A DNA stretch of 55,377 bases from Gammaproteobacteria bacterium HGW-Gammaproteobacteria-3 (GTDB lineage Bacteria > Pseudomonadota > Gammaproteobacteria > Methylococcales > Methylomonadaceae), in the NCBI GenBank assembly GCA_002843155.1, contig PGZD01000023.1, forward strand, positions 1 through 55,377, in the 5' to 3' direction. Of the stretch, positions 35,484 to 44,732 are shown piece after piece; the first letter of the stretch is position 1, and every line of letters starts with the position of its first letter. The translations under genes were made by a program, and so were the position numbers. Under the pieces are notes generated by a model. It had not been told where the DNA came from and did not search any database. It saw only the letters and a list, made by a program, of their open reading frames with translations.

Positions 35484-36440
35484 ATGCAATTTTCTAAAGT
35501 CTGGGTACTGGCGCCGGCGCGCTTGCATATGGGGTTCATGGATTTAAGCGGTTCCCTCGGGCGGCATTTCGGCAGTATCGGCGTGGCGCTCAACGAAATC
35601 AGTACGCGTATAACGATCACATCAGCCCGGCATTTAACTTCAACCGGTGAGTCTTCCGTGCGTGCCGGGAAATGCGCGCAGCGCTTATGCGCCGCTTTGA
35701 ATGTTTCCGATACGCTGCATATCGACGTGGAAACGGCGATTCCCGAACATATCGGACTGGGTTCCGGCACGCAAATGTCCCTCGCTATCGGCGCGGGGCT
35801 TAACCATTATTACGGTTTGGGGCTGGATATTCGTGACATTGCGCAATTGACCGAGCGGGGCAAACGTTCCGGTATCGGTATTGGTGTGTTCGAGCGCGGT
35901 GGTCTGGTCGTCGATGGCGGCAGGGGCGAGCATACCGTGACTCCGCCGGTTTTGTCGCATATGAAAATCCCCGGACAATGGCGTTTTGTTTTAGTGTTCG
36001 ACGCACGCGGACAAGGCTTGCACGGCGCCCTGGAATTGCAGGCATTTAAAACCTTGCCGCCTTTTCCGCAGCAGGAAGCGGCGCGGCTGTGTTATCTTTT
36101 GTTGATGCAGGGCTTGCCGGCGGTCGCAGAAGCGGACATCGATAAATTCGGCGCCGTCATCAGTCAATTGCAACAATCCGTGGGCGGACATTTCGCGGCC
36201 GCGCAAGGCGGTGTTTTTACCAGTCCGGAAGTGGCCAAAGCCATGGCCTGGCTGGAGCGGCAAGGCGCCGTGGCCATTGGCCAAACGTCATGGGGACCCA
36301 CCGGATTTTGTGCTTTTCAGAATGTGGCGGCGGCTGAAACGGTGGTAAGCCAGGCCAAACAGCGATTTGCGGAGCATGACAACTTGAGTTTTATGATAGT
36401 GAGTGCCCGTAATAGCGGCGGCCAGGTTGGGTCTGAGTAA
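35484..36440 (+). CDS. Beta-ribofuranosylaminobenzene 5'-phosphate synthase
   Basis: A 318-aa GHMP-kinase-fold enzyme that condenses 4-hydroxybenzoate or 4-aminobenzoate with PRPP and releases CO2, the committed step of methanopterin synthesis (MptG in archaea, Orf4 in methylotrophs by memory). Diagnostic stretches are LAPARLHMGFMDLSGSLGRHFGSIG at the start, PEHIGLGSGTQMSLAIG (the GHMP-like glycine loop), and GQTSWGPTGFC near the end. It opens a run of same-strand C1-cofactor genes that ends in fae. Its presence supports the methylotroph assignment. Confidence 0.93.
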   Translation: MQFSKVWVLAPARLHMGFMDLSGSLGRHFGSIGVALNEISTRITITSARHLTSTGESSVRAGKCAQRLCAALNVSDTLHIDVETAIPEHIGLGSGTQMSLAIGAGLNHYYGLGLDIRDIAQLTERGKRSGIGIGVFERGGLVVDGGRGEHTVTPPVLSHMKIPGQWRFVLVFDARGQGLHGALELQAFKTLPPFPQQEAARLCYLLLMQGLPAVAEADIDKFGAVISQLQQSVGGHFAAAQGGVFTSPEVAKAMAWLERQGAVAIGQTSWGPTGFCAFQNVAAAETVVSQAKQRFAEHDNLSFMIVSARNSGGQVGSE

Positions 36441-36445
36441 TTTCA

Positions 36446-37594
36446 TTGCTGGGTCTTATGTTGTGTGTTTGCGTGGTGAATGACTATTTGTTGGTTGTCG
36501 CAGGTTCCGGACGCCTGTTGGCGCAGGCGGCAAGGCAGTCGGGCCTGATACCTTTGGTCGTCGATTTGTATGGCGACCTCGATACCCGCAGCTTTGCCGA
36601 AGCGGTTCTTCAGGTAAAAGCTCTGAACCTGCAAAATCTGAAGGCGGCTATCGGCTACTTCAAAGACCGGTATGCCTTTGCCCGGGCGATTTATGGCAGT
36701 GGCCTGGAACGTGTGCCCGAGTGCGTGAAATTCCTGGAGCAGCAGTTTGATTTGGTCGGTAATGATGCGGCCACCTTTCGCCTTATTCTTGATAAAGCCA
36801 ATTTTTTTGCGCTGCTGGCCCGGCTCGGCATCCCTTATCCTGAAGTGACTTTTTCCTTGCCGCAAAAACCGGGCCGGTGGCTGGTCAAACCTTTGCAAGG
36901 GGAGGGCGGTGTCGGTATCCGCCGGTTTGCCGGTCTCCTGCCTGACGATAACGCAGTGTATTGGCAAAAAATGCTCCGGGGTATTTCCGGTTCAGTGCTG
37001 TTTTTGGCCGATGGCCGCAGCTTTCAGGTGTTGGGTTTCAATACCCAAGCGTCGATAACGCTCGATTCGCAAAATGAATTTGTATTTGCCGGCATCATCA
37101 ATAAAAGTCCTTTGTCACGCGAACAGGAACAGCGTGTCAGCCGCTGGCTCGATGTACTGGTGTGCCGGTATGGGTTGAAAGGCTTGAATACCCTGGATTT
37201 TATCGTGCAGGGTGAAGCTGTTTTTGTGCTGGAAATCAATCCCCGTCCTTCGGCCAGTATGCAGCTTTATGACGGCGATATGTTGAGGCGGCATGAGCAG
37301 GCATGCCGAGGGCGGCTTGAACATACCGGCAGCCGCTCCGAGGGCTATTGCGGCTATCGGCTTGTTTACGCCGATAGAGACTGGCAAATACCCGAGTCTT
37401 TGCCATGGCCTGAAAGCTGCGTGGATTTACCCGCGCCGGGTCTGGTAATTGGCAAAGGGCAGCCGATATGCAGTATGATTGCACGCGCTGAAAGTCCCCG
37501 GCAGGTTTTTGAACGGCTGCGGGCGACTGAACAGATTATTGTTAACTATTTAAAAGCAGGGCATTTTCACTATGGAATATACAGCGAGCATTAA
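36446..37594 (+). CDS. ATP-grasp carboligase of the H4MPT cluster (archaeal type)
   Basis: An ATP-grasp ligase of up to 382 aa. The opening is [30 protein letters not shown], with an ATP-grasp core around [16 protein letters not shown] and the metal/ATP loop [18 protein letters not shown]. It resembles the archaeal biotin-carboxylase-related ligases found in methylotroph C1 clusters. The product is unknown; such enzymes join an amino acid to a carboxylate. The start is uncertain: TTG 36446, ATG 36458, or a GTG near 36476 just before [11 protein letters not shown]. The 3' end overlaps the mch start by 23 bases. Confidence 0.82.
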   Translation: MLGLMLCVCVVNDYLLVVAGSGRLLAQAARQSGLIPLVVDLYGDLDTRSFAEAVLQVKALNLQNLKAAIGYFKDRYAFARAIYGSGLERVPECVKFLEQQFDLVGNDAATFRLILDKANFFALLARLGIPYPEVTFSLPQKPGRWLVKPLQGEGGVGIRRFAGLLPDDNAVYWQKMLRGISGSVLFLADGRSFQVLGFNTQASITLDSQNEFVFAGIINKSPLSREQEQRVSRWLDVLVCRYGLKGLNTLDFIVQGEAVFVLEINPRPSASMQLYDGDMLRRHEQACRGRLEHTGSRSEGYCGYRLVYADRDWQIPESLPWPESCVDLPAPGLVIGKGQPICSMIARAESPRQVFERLRATEQIIVNYLKAGHFHYGIYSEH

Positions 37595-38555
37595 TAAGCT
37601 GACACGACCGCTGGTCGAAACATTGATAGGGCAGGCGGATAAATTAAGAGTCAGGGTGAGCCGGCTGGAAAACGGCTGCACGCTTATCGATGCCGGTATC
37701 AATGTTCCCGGTGGTTTGGAAGCGGGTCGAATCATTGCCGAAATCTGTTTGGGCGGCATGGGTAGCGTGAACCTGAGTCACAGCACTTATACCGAAAACT
37801 GGCCATTGACCCTGCATGTTCATACCGGCAATCCGGTGTTGGCTTGTTTAGGCAGCCAGTATGCGGGCTGGAGCTTGTCGCATGAAAAATATTATGCCCT
37901 GGGATCAGGCCCTGCGCGCGCGATGGCGACGAAAGAAAAAAACGGACAACAGGAGCCGGTGGAAGAACTGTATAAAGAGCTGGGCTATCACGACACAGCC
38001 GATGCCACGGTATTGGTGATCGAAAATGACGCTTTGCCGCCGCCTGAGCTGGTTGAAAAAATCGCTAAAGCGTGCAGGCTCGATCCGGCGCATTTGACGC
38101 TGATCGTGACGCCCACCAGCAGTCTGGCAGGTGGCGTTCAGGTTGTCGCCAGGGTGCTGGAAGTGGCTCTGCACAAGGCCCATGCCTTGCATTTTCCTCT
38201 GCAAAATATTATCGACGGCAGCGGCAGCGCACCCGTCTGTCCGCCCCATCCCGATTTTATCAAGGCCATGGGGCGCACCAACGACGCTATCCTGTTCGCG
38301 GGGCAAGTGCATCTGTTCGTTGAAGGCAGTGACGAGGCGGCTGAAAAACTGGCCACACAGTTACCCAGCTCAACGTCTAAAGATTACGGCAGGCCTTTTG
38401 CCGAAGTGTTCAAGGAATATAATTACGATTTTTTCAAAGTCGATGCCCTATTGTTCAGTCCCGCCAGCGTTATTGTCACGGCGGTCGAGTCGGGCAAAAG
38501 CTTTCGTGCCGGGCGTCTGGATAATGCCCTGCTGGATCAGTCTTTCAGTCTTTGA
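37572..38555 (+). CDS. mch: Methenyl-H4MPT cyclohydrolase
   Basis: This 327-aa cytoplasmic enzyme converts 5,10-methenyl-H4MPT to 5-formyl-H4MPT in formaldehyde oxidation. Family sequence is clear: [29 protein letters not shown], then [20 protein letters not shown], then [30 protein letters not shown] and [18 protein letters not shown]. Its length matches the methylotroph and methanogen enzymes. It overlaps the upstream ATP-grasp gene and is followed 25 bases later by a second ATP-grasp gene. Confidence 0.97.
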   Translation: MEYTASINKLTRPLVETLIGQADKLRVRVSRLENGCTLIDAGINVPGGLEAGRIIAEICLGGMGSVNLSHSTYTENWPLTLHVHTGNPVLACLGSQYAGWSLSHEKYYALGSGPARAMATKEKNGQQEPVEELYKELGYHDTADATVLVIENDALPPPELVEKIAKACRLDPAHLTLIVTPTSSLAGGVQVVARVLEVALHKAHALHFPLQNIIDGSGSAPVCPPHPDFIKAMGRTNDAILFAGQVHLFVEGSDEAAEKLATQLPSSTSKDYGRPFAEVFKEYNYDFFKVDALLFSPASVIVTAVESGKSFRAGRLDNALLDQSFSL

Positions 38556-38580
38556 ATCAATTTATCACTAGAGTGCGTGC

Positions 38581-39501
38581 GTGGGTAGAATTGCTGTTTT
38601 TACGGACGACCCGGGCTGGCATGGCCAGCAATTGCGCCTTGCTTTCGCCAGCCGGGGTTATGCTTCTCATTATGTGTCCTTGACCGAATGCAAGTTTCAG
38701 CTCGAAGGTGCGGCAGGCCCCGTATCCATTCAGGGTTTTGAGTCGGGTTTGCCGGATGCCGTGTTTGTCCGGGGCGTGCCGGGTGGTTCACTGGAACAGG
38801 TGGTGTTTTATCTGGATATTCTTCATGCCTTGAAAATCATCGGCATTCCGGTTTATAACGACGGTCGTGCTATCGAGCGCAGCGTCGATAAAGGCATGAC
38901 CAGTTTTTTGCTGCATCAAAACGGATTGCCGACGCCTCTGACCTGGGTTTTACACGACAGAAAGGACGCGTTGGCGCGGGTTGAGAGGGAATTGAGTGAA
39001 GGCCATATGGTGATCAGTAAACCCTTGTTCGGTTCCCAGGGCGAGGGCGTCAGGCGCATCGAAAAAATGCTGGATTTATTTTGGCTGACCAGTAGCCGGG
39101 GTATTTATTATTTGCAGCGCTTTGTCGAAGGTCAGGATAAGTATTATTCGGATATTCGTGTGTTTGTGATCAATGGCCGGGCGATTGCGGCCATGCGCCG
39201 GAAAGGTCTGTCCTGGCTCAATAACGTCGCCCAGGGCGCGGTGTGCGAGCCGGTGGCGCTCGATGACGAACTGGCCGAGTTGGCGGTCAAGGCGGCGGCG
39301 GTATTGGCGATGGACTATGCGGGCGTCGATATTATCCGCGCCCGAGGCACAGGCTATACGGTTATCGAAGTCAACAGCATTCCGGCCTGGAAAGGCTTGC
39401 AAAAAGTGTGTGCGGTCAATGTCGCGCAAGCTTTGGCCGATGACTTGATCGACCGACATCTGGGCGGCGGCTGCCCCCAATTACAAGCGGTGGCCTCGTG
39501 A
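38581..39501 (+). CDS. RimK-like ATP-grasp ligase of the H4MPT cluster
   Basis: A 306-aa ligase starting at GTG. Its central and C-terminal ATP-grasp domain contains VISKPLFGSQGEGVRRIE, YYLQRFVEGQDKYYSDIRVFVINGRAIAAMRRKG and YTVIEVNSIPAWKGLQ. The closest characterised relatives by motif are RimK/MptN glutamate ligases, and MptN adds glutamate to H4MPT, so side-chain amino acid ligation is a fair guess. It sits between mch and the CitG-like gene, and its TGA overlaps the next ATG. Confidence 0.88.
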   Translation: MGRIAVFTDDPGWHGQQLRLAFASRGYASHYVSLTECKFQLEGAAGPVSIQGFESGLPDAVFVRGVPGGSLEQVVFYLDILHALKIIGIPVYNDGRAIERSVDKGMTSFLLHQNGLPTPLTWVLHDRKDALARVERELSEGHMVISKPLFGSQGEGVRRIEKMLDLFWLTSSRGIYYLQRFVEGQDKYYSDIRVFVINGRAIAAMRRKGLSWLNNVAQGAVCEPVALDDELAELAVKAAAVLAMDYAGVDIIRARGTGYTVIEVNSIPAWKGLQKVCAVNVAQALADDLIDRHLGGGCPQLQAVAS

Positions 39502-40349
39502 TGGCTGCCGGGCAGCTTGCAGAGCTTTATCTTGAAGCTTGCGAGATTGAGCTGCAAGCGTTCAAACCGGGTAACGTCAGTGTCTATGCCGGCGGCCACG
39601 ACATGACGGTGGAAGATTTCAGAGTCAGTGCAAAAGTCAGCGCGAAGGCTTTGTGTAATCCCGCATTGTCACTGGGCGAGAAGATTTATCATGGGGTAAA
39701 GGCCACGCGCGAAGCGGTCGGCTGCAATACCAATTTAGGTGTCATATTGCTTTGCGCGCCGCTGTTGCAGGCAGCCTTTCGCTGCGGGCGTTCTTTGCCC
39801 TTGCGCGAAAGCTTGCGCCAGGTGTTGAATGAAACCACAATCGCCGATGCCGCCTTCGCGTTCAAAGCCATTACGCTGGCGGCGCCGGGCGGCTTAGGCG
39901 CTGCCGATGAGCAGGACGTGGCGAGGTCGGCCTCAGTCACTTTGCTCGAAGCGATGCAAATGGCCCGTGACAGGGACAGAATTGCCTTGCAGTATTGCAC
40001 GGCGTATAAAGATATTTTTGATTTTGCCATTCTAAGGTATAATTCCCGACTCAATCAATGGGGTTTGAAAAAATGGGCGGCTTTAGCGGTTTATACCGGC
40101 TTGTTGAGTCGTTATTCCGATAGCCACATTGTGCGAAAGTACGGAGATCGTTACTCTTCCTGGGTCGCTGAAAAAATGGCTTTACTCGAAGAGGCGTTGG
40201 AAAAATCAACGAATCCCGAGCAGCTTGAACCGATGCTTCGCGGTATCGATCAGGCGTTTAAGTCTCAAGGCATCAATCCGGGCACAAGCGCAGATCTAAC
40301 TGTGGCGACAGTGCTGGCTGCATCATTAGAGGATTTTTACACAGATTAA
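39501..40349 (+). CDS. CitG/MdcB-like triphosphoribosyl-dephospho-CoA synthase homologue
   Basis: A 282-aa all-helical protein of the CitG family. Visible hallmarks are ELQAFKPGNVSVYAGGHDMTVEDF, GVKATREAVGCNTNLGVILLCAPL, APGGLGAADEQDV and GINPGTSADLTVATVLAASL. True CitG builds a ribosyl-linked CoA prosthetic-group precursor, but no citrate or malonate lyase genes are here. In this cluster it is more likely a ribosyl-transfer step of H4MPT synthesis. The start is taken at ATG 39501, in a TGATG overlap with the RimK-like gene, rather than the GTG at 39498. Confidence 0.87.
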   Translation: MAAGQLAELYLEACEIELQAFKPGNVSVYAGGHDMTVEDFRVSAKVSAKALCNPALSLGEKIYHGVKATREAVGCNTNLGVILLCAPLLQAAFRCGRSLPLRESLRQVLNETTIADAAFAFKAITLAAPGGLGAADEQDVARSASVTLLEAMQMARDRDRIALQYCTAYKDIFDFAILRYNSRLNQWGLKKWAALAVYTGLLSRYSDSHIVRKYGDRYSSWVAEKMALLEEALEKSTNPEQLEPMLRGIDQAFKSQGINPGTSADLTVATVLAASLEDFYTD

Positions 40350-40453
40350 TTTTCTAATACTGTTGCAAAAGGATTGGGTCAACATCTCAACCGGCATTTC
40401 ATGTCAAAATTTATTTTTATATTTTCTACTGTCCGTCAAAGGAGACAATTAGC

Positions 40454-40963
40454 ATGGCAAAAATCAATAACTTACGCGTTGGCGAATCATTGGTCGGTGA
40501 TGGCAACGAAGTTGCTCACATCGATTTGATCATCGGCCCTCGTGGTTCTGCTGCTGAAACGGCTTTTGCAAACGCTTTGACCAACAACAAAGACGGTTTT
40601 TCCACTTTGTTGGCGGTTGTTGCCCCAAACCTGATGGTTAAACCCGCAACCATATTGTTCAATAAAGTAACCATCAAAGGCGCCAAACAAGCGGTTCAAA
40701 TGTTCGGCCCAGCGCAACGCGGTGTCGCCATGGCTGTTGCTGATTCTGTTGAAAACGGTACAATCCCTGCCGATGAAGCCGATGACCTGTTCATTTCAGT
40801 CGGTGTTTTCATTCACTGGCTGGCTGAAGACGATGCCAAAATTCAAGAGTATAACTACAAAGCGACTAAAGAAGCTTTGGAGCGCGCTATTGCAGGTAGC
40901 CCTACCGCAAAAGAAGTGGTTGCCGCTAAAGCCACTGCCACACATCCATTCGCAGCAAACTAA
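40454..40963 (+). CDS. fae: Formaldehyde-activating enzyme
   Basis: This 169-aa enzyme condenses formaldehyde with H4MPT to give 5,10-methylene-H4MPT, the entry point of the H4MPT oxidation route. It begins with the conserved [22 protein letters not shown] and keeps catalytic His22. [25 protein letters not shown] and [19 protein letters not shown] also match. A strong ribosome site (AAAGGAGA) lies before the ATG and a strong terminator lies after it, as expected for one of the most abundant proteins of a methylotroph. A 104-base AT-rich gap upstream suggests its own promoter in addition to read-through. Confidence 0.98.
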   Translation: MAKINNLRVGESLVGDGNEVAHIDLIIGPRGSAAETAFANALTNNKDGFSTLLAVVAPNLMVKPATILFNKVTIKGAKQAVQMFGPAQRGVAMAVADSVENGTIPADEADDLFISVGVFIHWLAEDDAKIQEYNYKATKEALERAIAGSPTAKEVVAAKATATHPFAAN

Positions 40964-40993
40964 GTCGATCATTTAGGTTTAGTTTTGGATGTA

Positions 40994-41024
40994 AAAATAC
41001 CCCGCTTAGTCGGGGTATTTTTTT
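40994..41024 (+). terminator. Rho-independent terminator after fae
   Basis: TACCCCG (40998-41004), a six-base loop and CGGGGTA (41011-41017) form the stem. It is flanked by A-run and T-run sequence, so it could also serve the convergent HisA-like gene. Confidence 0.9.
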
Positions 41025-41050
41025 GCCTGAAAAAAACTTAAAACGCGTTT

Positions 41051-41740
41051 TCAGTTCAAGGCTTCAATATCGCTTGCTGTAATGGCGCCGGAATGCAAAG
41101 CGCTGGCGATCAGGGCATGATGAATGCCTGTCTGTTGCAGGTGAGTCAGGTCCTGTTTATTCCTGATGCCGCCTGCTGCGACAAAGTCTTTCTCACCGAA
41201 ACGCTGGCGATACGCGGCCAGCCTGTCAAAATCGGGACCACGATCAGTGCCTATCTGGCCTAGCGTCATGATGATGACGGTAGCGGGCCACAACTTGTGA
41301 TTGACAAAAATATCGCCTGCACCCAACAGCTGGTTGCCAGAAAAATCCAGCGATAAAATGAACTTGCCGTTTAGACCGGAAAGGCTTGCCAGGTCGGAGT
41401 TACGCAGCGATTCCGAGCCGATGACCGGGAGGAAATTATCGAACCGGACATACTGTTCGGGTAGGAGGTTGAAACCGCCATCGACCCAAAAAGTGACTTC
41501 CGGGTAAGCTTTCAAAACAGTGCCGATCAAGTCATGGTGATGTCCGCTTCGGGTAATGGCATCTAAATCGGCGAGGTAAAAAACGGTAAAGGGATAAAGC
41601 CTTAAAAAAGCTTCAATGACGGCTTCAATGGCCGAACTTTGGCTTAAAGGTGAGCGCAGAGGCCGATAAAAATCACGGTTTCCTTGTTGTGCGTGAACAA
41701 CGTGTCCATTTTTTAAGTCGATGACTGGGATGATTCGCAT
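41051..41740 (-). CDS. HisA-like TIM-barrel protein of the C1 cluster
   Basis: A 229-aa (beta/alpha)8 protein related to ProFAR isomerase. It opens MRIIPVIDLKNGHVVHAQQGNRDFYRP, where HisA has VRLxxG, and has two phosphate-binding half-barrel segments, FVAAGGIRNKQDL and the final HALIASALHSGAI. It differs enough from HisA to be a separate group known in methanogens and methylotrophs (COG1411-like, from memory), whose function is unsettled. It converges on fae across a shared terminator and diverges from the 113-aa gene, so it has its own promoter in 41741-41886. Confidence 0.83.
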   Translation of the reverse strand: MRIIPVIDLKNGHVVHAQQGNRDFYRPLRSPLSQSSAIEAVIEAFLRLYPFTVFYLADLDAITRSGHHHDLIGTVLKAYPEVTFWVDGGFNLLPEQYVRFDNFLPVIGSESLRNSDLASLSGLNGKFILSLDFSGNQLLGAGDIFVNHKLWPATVIIMTLGQIGTDRGPDFDRLAAYRQRFGEKDFVAAGGIRNKQDLTHLQQTGIHHALIASALHSGAITASDIEALN

Positions 41741-41886
41741 GGTGTTAAATGATACAGAAAATCGCTTGAAAAACGCAGCTTTGGGATCAATTTGACCCGA
41801 GGTTTATTCCAAAATGAATAACGGAACAGATAAATAATGCTAAACTTTACGGCTAATAAAAACCAAACACAGCTATTCCTTTAACT

Positions 41887-42228
41887 ATGTTATCAGCATC
41901 CAAATACGAAACTTTTATCAGCGCCCGTATTTCCGAATACGCCATACCGCCTTTAAAGGACATGCTGGTTTTAGGCAAGAATGCCCCCATCGGTTGCATC
42001 GCCATGCGCCGGGCGCTGGAGCTGCTTATCAAAGCGCCTTTTGAACATATCGAAGTGGACGATGACATCATCAGCGATATATTGGTGCGGCAGTCCTTGT
42101 TAAGACGCACTTCCAGAGAAGCGCTGGCCGGATTCGTGCTGAAACAGATCAAGCCCTTGCTGGGCGAGGATGAAATATTGCAAGTTGAAATGGATGTCAA
42201 AATTTCTTTGACCACAGGCATCGAATGA
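41887..42228 (+). CDS. Conserved-looking protein of unknown function, coupled to a c-di-GMP gene
   Basis: A 113-aa soluble, mostly helical protein: MLSASKYETFISARISEYAI, then VLGKNAPIGCIAMRRALELL, ending EILQVEMDVKISLTTGIE. No family is recognised with confidence. Its stop overlaps the next ATG as ATGA, so its synthesis is tied to the CBS-GAF-GGDEF-EAL protein. It lies next to the C1 cluster, divergent from the HisA-like gene, and might belong to either functional group. Confidence 0.7.
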   Translation: MLSASKYETFISARISEYAIPPLKDMLVLGKNAPIGCIAMRRALELLIKAPFEHIEVDDDIISDILVRQSLLRRTSREALAGFVLKQIKPLLGEDEILQVEMDVKISLTTGIE

Positions 42229-44489
42229 AAAAACTGACCGCAGAGGCCTGTCTGTGGCCTCATGTTGTGCGTGTCCTGGAGCAGGAGCGGCCTGAAAACG
42301 TAATATCCAAGACCGTGTTTGCGGTGTTTTGCGGGTCCGTGGACGAGGGTGAATTTTGCGGTTTGGCGTGCGAGCATGATATTGTCCGGCATCCTTCCTG
42401 GATATTCGCCGACCTGACCGAACACCGTCCATTATTGGCCGTAACGCCCCAAACAGGTGTGCAGCGGGCGCTTGCCGTCATGGACGAGCATCGGCTCGAT
42501 GTCTTGGCGGTTCTGGAAGGGCAAAAGTTTATCGGAGCACTGACCCGGCAGAGTATTCTGGAAGCGCTTTTGGCGCGTGAAAAAACCTTACTTGACGAGT
42601 CCGGGCGCTTGCGCGGACAACTCGCCTGCGAGCACGAAAAAACCAAAGACTGGGCGGAAAAACTGTCCCATTTATATGAGGCTTCGCGCAGTTTGCTGGG
42701 TGTTCTGGCTTATACTTCGCTGAAAGTGGATTTACTGCAAACCGGCATTGAGGTCCTGGCCAAATTACTCGAAGTGCGTTATGGGGCGATAGGCATACTC
42801 GATCGTGCCGGAGCGCTCGAGCATTTCATTTATACCGGCATCAGTCCAGAACAGGCTGAGCAAATCGGCCATTTACCTGAAGGACGGGGGCTTTTGGGTG
42901 CGGTAATCAAGGATAATGTTTCGCTCAGGCTCGACGATATGTCGCAAGACCCCAGAAACGTCGGCTTTCCGCCCCATCATCCCGCCATGAAATCGTTGCT
43001 GGCCGTACCCATTTCCTTATCTGGCCGCGTTTATGGGCGCATTTATCTATGCGATAAAGTAAGCGGCGAAACTTTTACCCAAGTCGAAGAAGATATCGCC
43101 TTGAGCTTTGCGCATTCGCTGTCGCTGGTGCTTGACAATGCCCGTGAAGTGGAGGAAGTCAAGCGCGCCCGGCAGCGCCTGGATTATTTGGCGCATTTCG
43201 ATCCTTTGACCGGCCTTCCGAACCGGACACTGTTGAATGATCGGGTTACCCAGGCATTGACACACGCCCGGCGCATGCAAACGCGGGTTGGGCTGGTTTT
43301 TCTGGATCTGGATAATTTTAAACTGATCAACGATACCTTGAGTCATGCGCTGGGTGATGAGCTGCTTAAAGTTGTCGCCGGGCGCCTGACGACTTGTATT
43401 CGCGAAGAAGATACCGCCGCGCGTCTGGGCGGCGACGAATTTGTCGTGATGCTGGCCAATCTTGGTCATGGCCAGGCTGCGGCCCAAGTCGCCGAAAAAA
43501 TTCTCAAAGCGCTGGAAACCCCTGTAACAATAGCCGCGCATGAGATTTTTATCAGCACCAGTATCGGCATCAGCATCTACCCGGACCATGCACAGCAAAC
43601 GGATGATTTGCTGGCCGCCGCAGATGCTGCGATGTATCACGCCAAAAAGCAGGGAAAGAACAATTATCAGTTTTTTACCGCTGAGATGAATGCCGAGGCC
43701 AAAGCTTACATTAAGTTGGAAAAGCATCTGCGGCGGGCGCTCGAGCGAGATGAGTTGGCACTGCATTACCAGCCGCAGATTGAACTTGAAAGCGGCCGGG
43801 TGATTGGCATGGAAGCTTTGCTGCGCTGGAACAATTCGGAATTGGGCATGATAGCGCCTTTCGATTTCATTCCTCTGGCCGAGGAAACCGGGTTGATCGT
43901 GCCGATCGGCGCCTGGGTGTTGCAGGCCGCCTGCGTTCAGGCGGCTAAATGGCGGCAGAGTGGTTATTCACTGAAGATTGCGGTCAATTTGTCTTCGCGC
44001 CAATTTCTTTGCGGCGGCGATGATCTGTTGACTACAGTGCTTCAGGCGCTTGAATACAGCGGGTTGCCGCCGCAAATGCTGGAACTGGAAATTACCGAAT
44101 CGATTTTAATGCAGCATCTGGAGACGACACTGGCTATTCTGGAACAGTTGAAAGCCCAGGGAATAAGCATTTCAATAGATGATTTCGGCACCGGTTATTC
44201 ATCGCTCAGTTATCTCAAACGATTTTCCATCGATACGCTTAAAATCGACAAGTCTTTCATCAACGATATCGCCACCGATGCCAATGACAAGGCGATTGTT
44301 GCGGCGGTTATCGCGATGGCGCAACAGCTCAATCTTAAAGTGGTAGCGGAGGGCGTTGAAAACCGGGAGCAATCGGCGTTTTTGCGCGGCCTGGGCTGCC
44401 ATAGTGTGCAAGGTTATTATTTCAGTAAGCCTCTGAGCGTGGAATTGGCAGCGGTTTTTTTGCAAGATCATCGTCAGGAGGACGAATGA
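42225..44489 (+). CDS. CBS-GAF-GGDEF-EAL c-di-GMP turnover protein
   Basis: A cytoplasmic protein of 754 aa with no membrane helix. An N-terminal region with CBS-like features (about 20-125, with RALAVMDEHRLDVLAVLEGQKFIGALTR) is followed by a short coiled coil, a GAF domain (165-310), GGDEF (325-490) and EAL (500-745). Both catalytic domains look intact: GGDEF at 402-406 with the RxxD inhibitory site just before it (REED), EAL at 530-532, DDFGTGYSS and AEGVEN. It could therefore make and break c-di-GMP, tuned by a nucleotide (CBS) and a small ligand (GAF). It is coupled to the 113-aa gene and followed by a solo palindromic repeat. Confidence 0.92.
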   Translation: MKKLTAEACLWPHVVRVLEQERPENVISKTVFAVFCGSVDEGEFCGLACEHDIVRHPSWIFADLTEHRPLLAVTPQTGVQRALAVMDEHRLDVLAVLEGQKFIGALTRQSILEALLAREKTLLDESGRLRGQLACEHEKTKDWAEKLSHLYEASRSLLGVLAYTSLKVDLLQTGIEVLAKLLEVRYGAIGILDRAGALEHFIYTGISPEQAEQIGHLPEGRGLLGAVIKDNVSLRLDDMSQDPRNVGFPPHHPAMKSLLAVPISLSGRVYGRIYLCDKVSGETFTQVEEDIALSFAHSLSLVLDNAREVEEVKRARQRLDYLAHFDPLTGLPNRTLLNDRVTQALTHARRMQTRVGLVFLDLDNFKLINDTLSHALGDELLKVVAGRLTTCIREEDTAARLGGDEFVVMLANLGHGQAAAQVAEKILKALETPVTIAAHEIFISTSIGISIYPDHAQQTDDLLAAADAAMYHAKKQGKNNYQFFTAEMNAEAKAYIKLEKHLRRALERDELALHYQPQIELESGRVIGMEALLRWNNSELGMIAPFDFIPLAEETGLIVPIGAWVLQAACVQAAKWRQSGYSLKIAVNLSSRQFLCGGDDLLTTVLQALEYSGLPPQMLELEITESILMQHLETTLAILEQLKAQGISISIDDFGTGYSSLSYLKRFSIDTLKIDKSFINDIATDANDKAIVAAVIAMAQQLNLKVVAEGVENREQSAFLRGLGCHSVQGYYFSKPLSVELAAVFLQDHRQEDE

Positions 44490-44509
44490 ATTTCGCCCTA
44501 CGGAATCGC

Positions 44510-44572
44510 CCAGCATCTAAATTCCATAGGTCATTGGCTATGATTCAAAATCATAGCCAATTTAGGTGCTGG
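44510..44572. repeat. Solo copy of the inner palindrome of the MITE-like repeat
   Basis: Outer arms CCAGCATCTAAATT (44510-44523) and AATTTAGGTGCTGG (44559-44572) surround the inner arms TTGGCTATGATT/AATCATAGCCAA. This equals the central palindrome of the 206-bp repeats at 27411 and 49048, here without their terminal inverted repeats. The remaining 160 bases before mltD show nothing recognisable. Confidence 0.7.
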
Positions 44573-44732
44573 ACGTGGTGCGGATCTTTATGCCGCCCAA
44601 ACCTTGACGCGTAGCGGTAGGTTGCTCGTTTGGTCCAGCCGGGCGTTTTCCCGTTTGAAGGCTTTGTTTTTGTTCTTCGCTTTGGTTCACCGGATTCTAC
44701 GGCTTCGCGCGGCTAAGGAAGAGGTTAAATTC

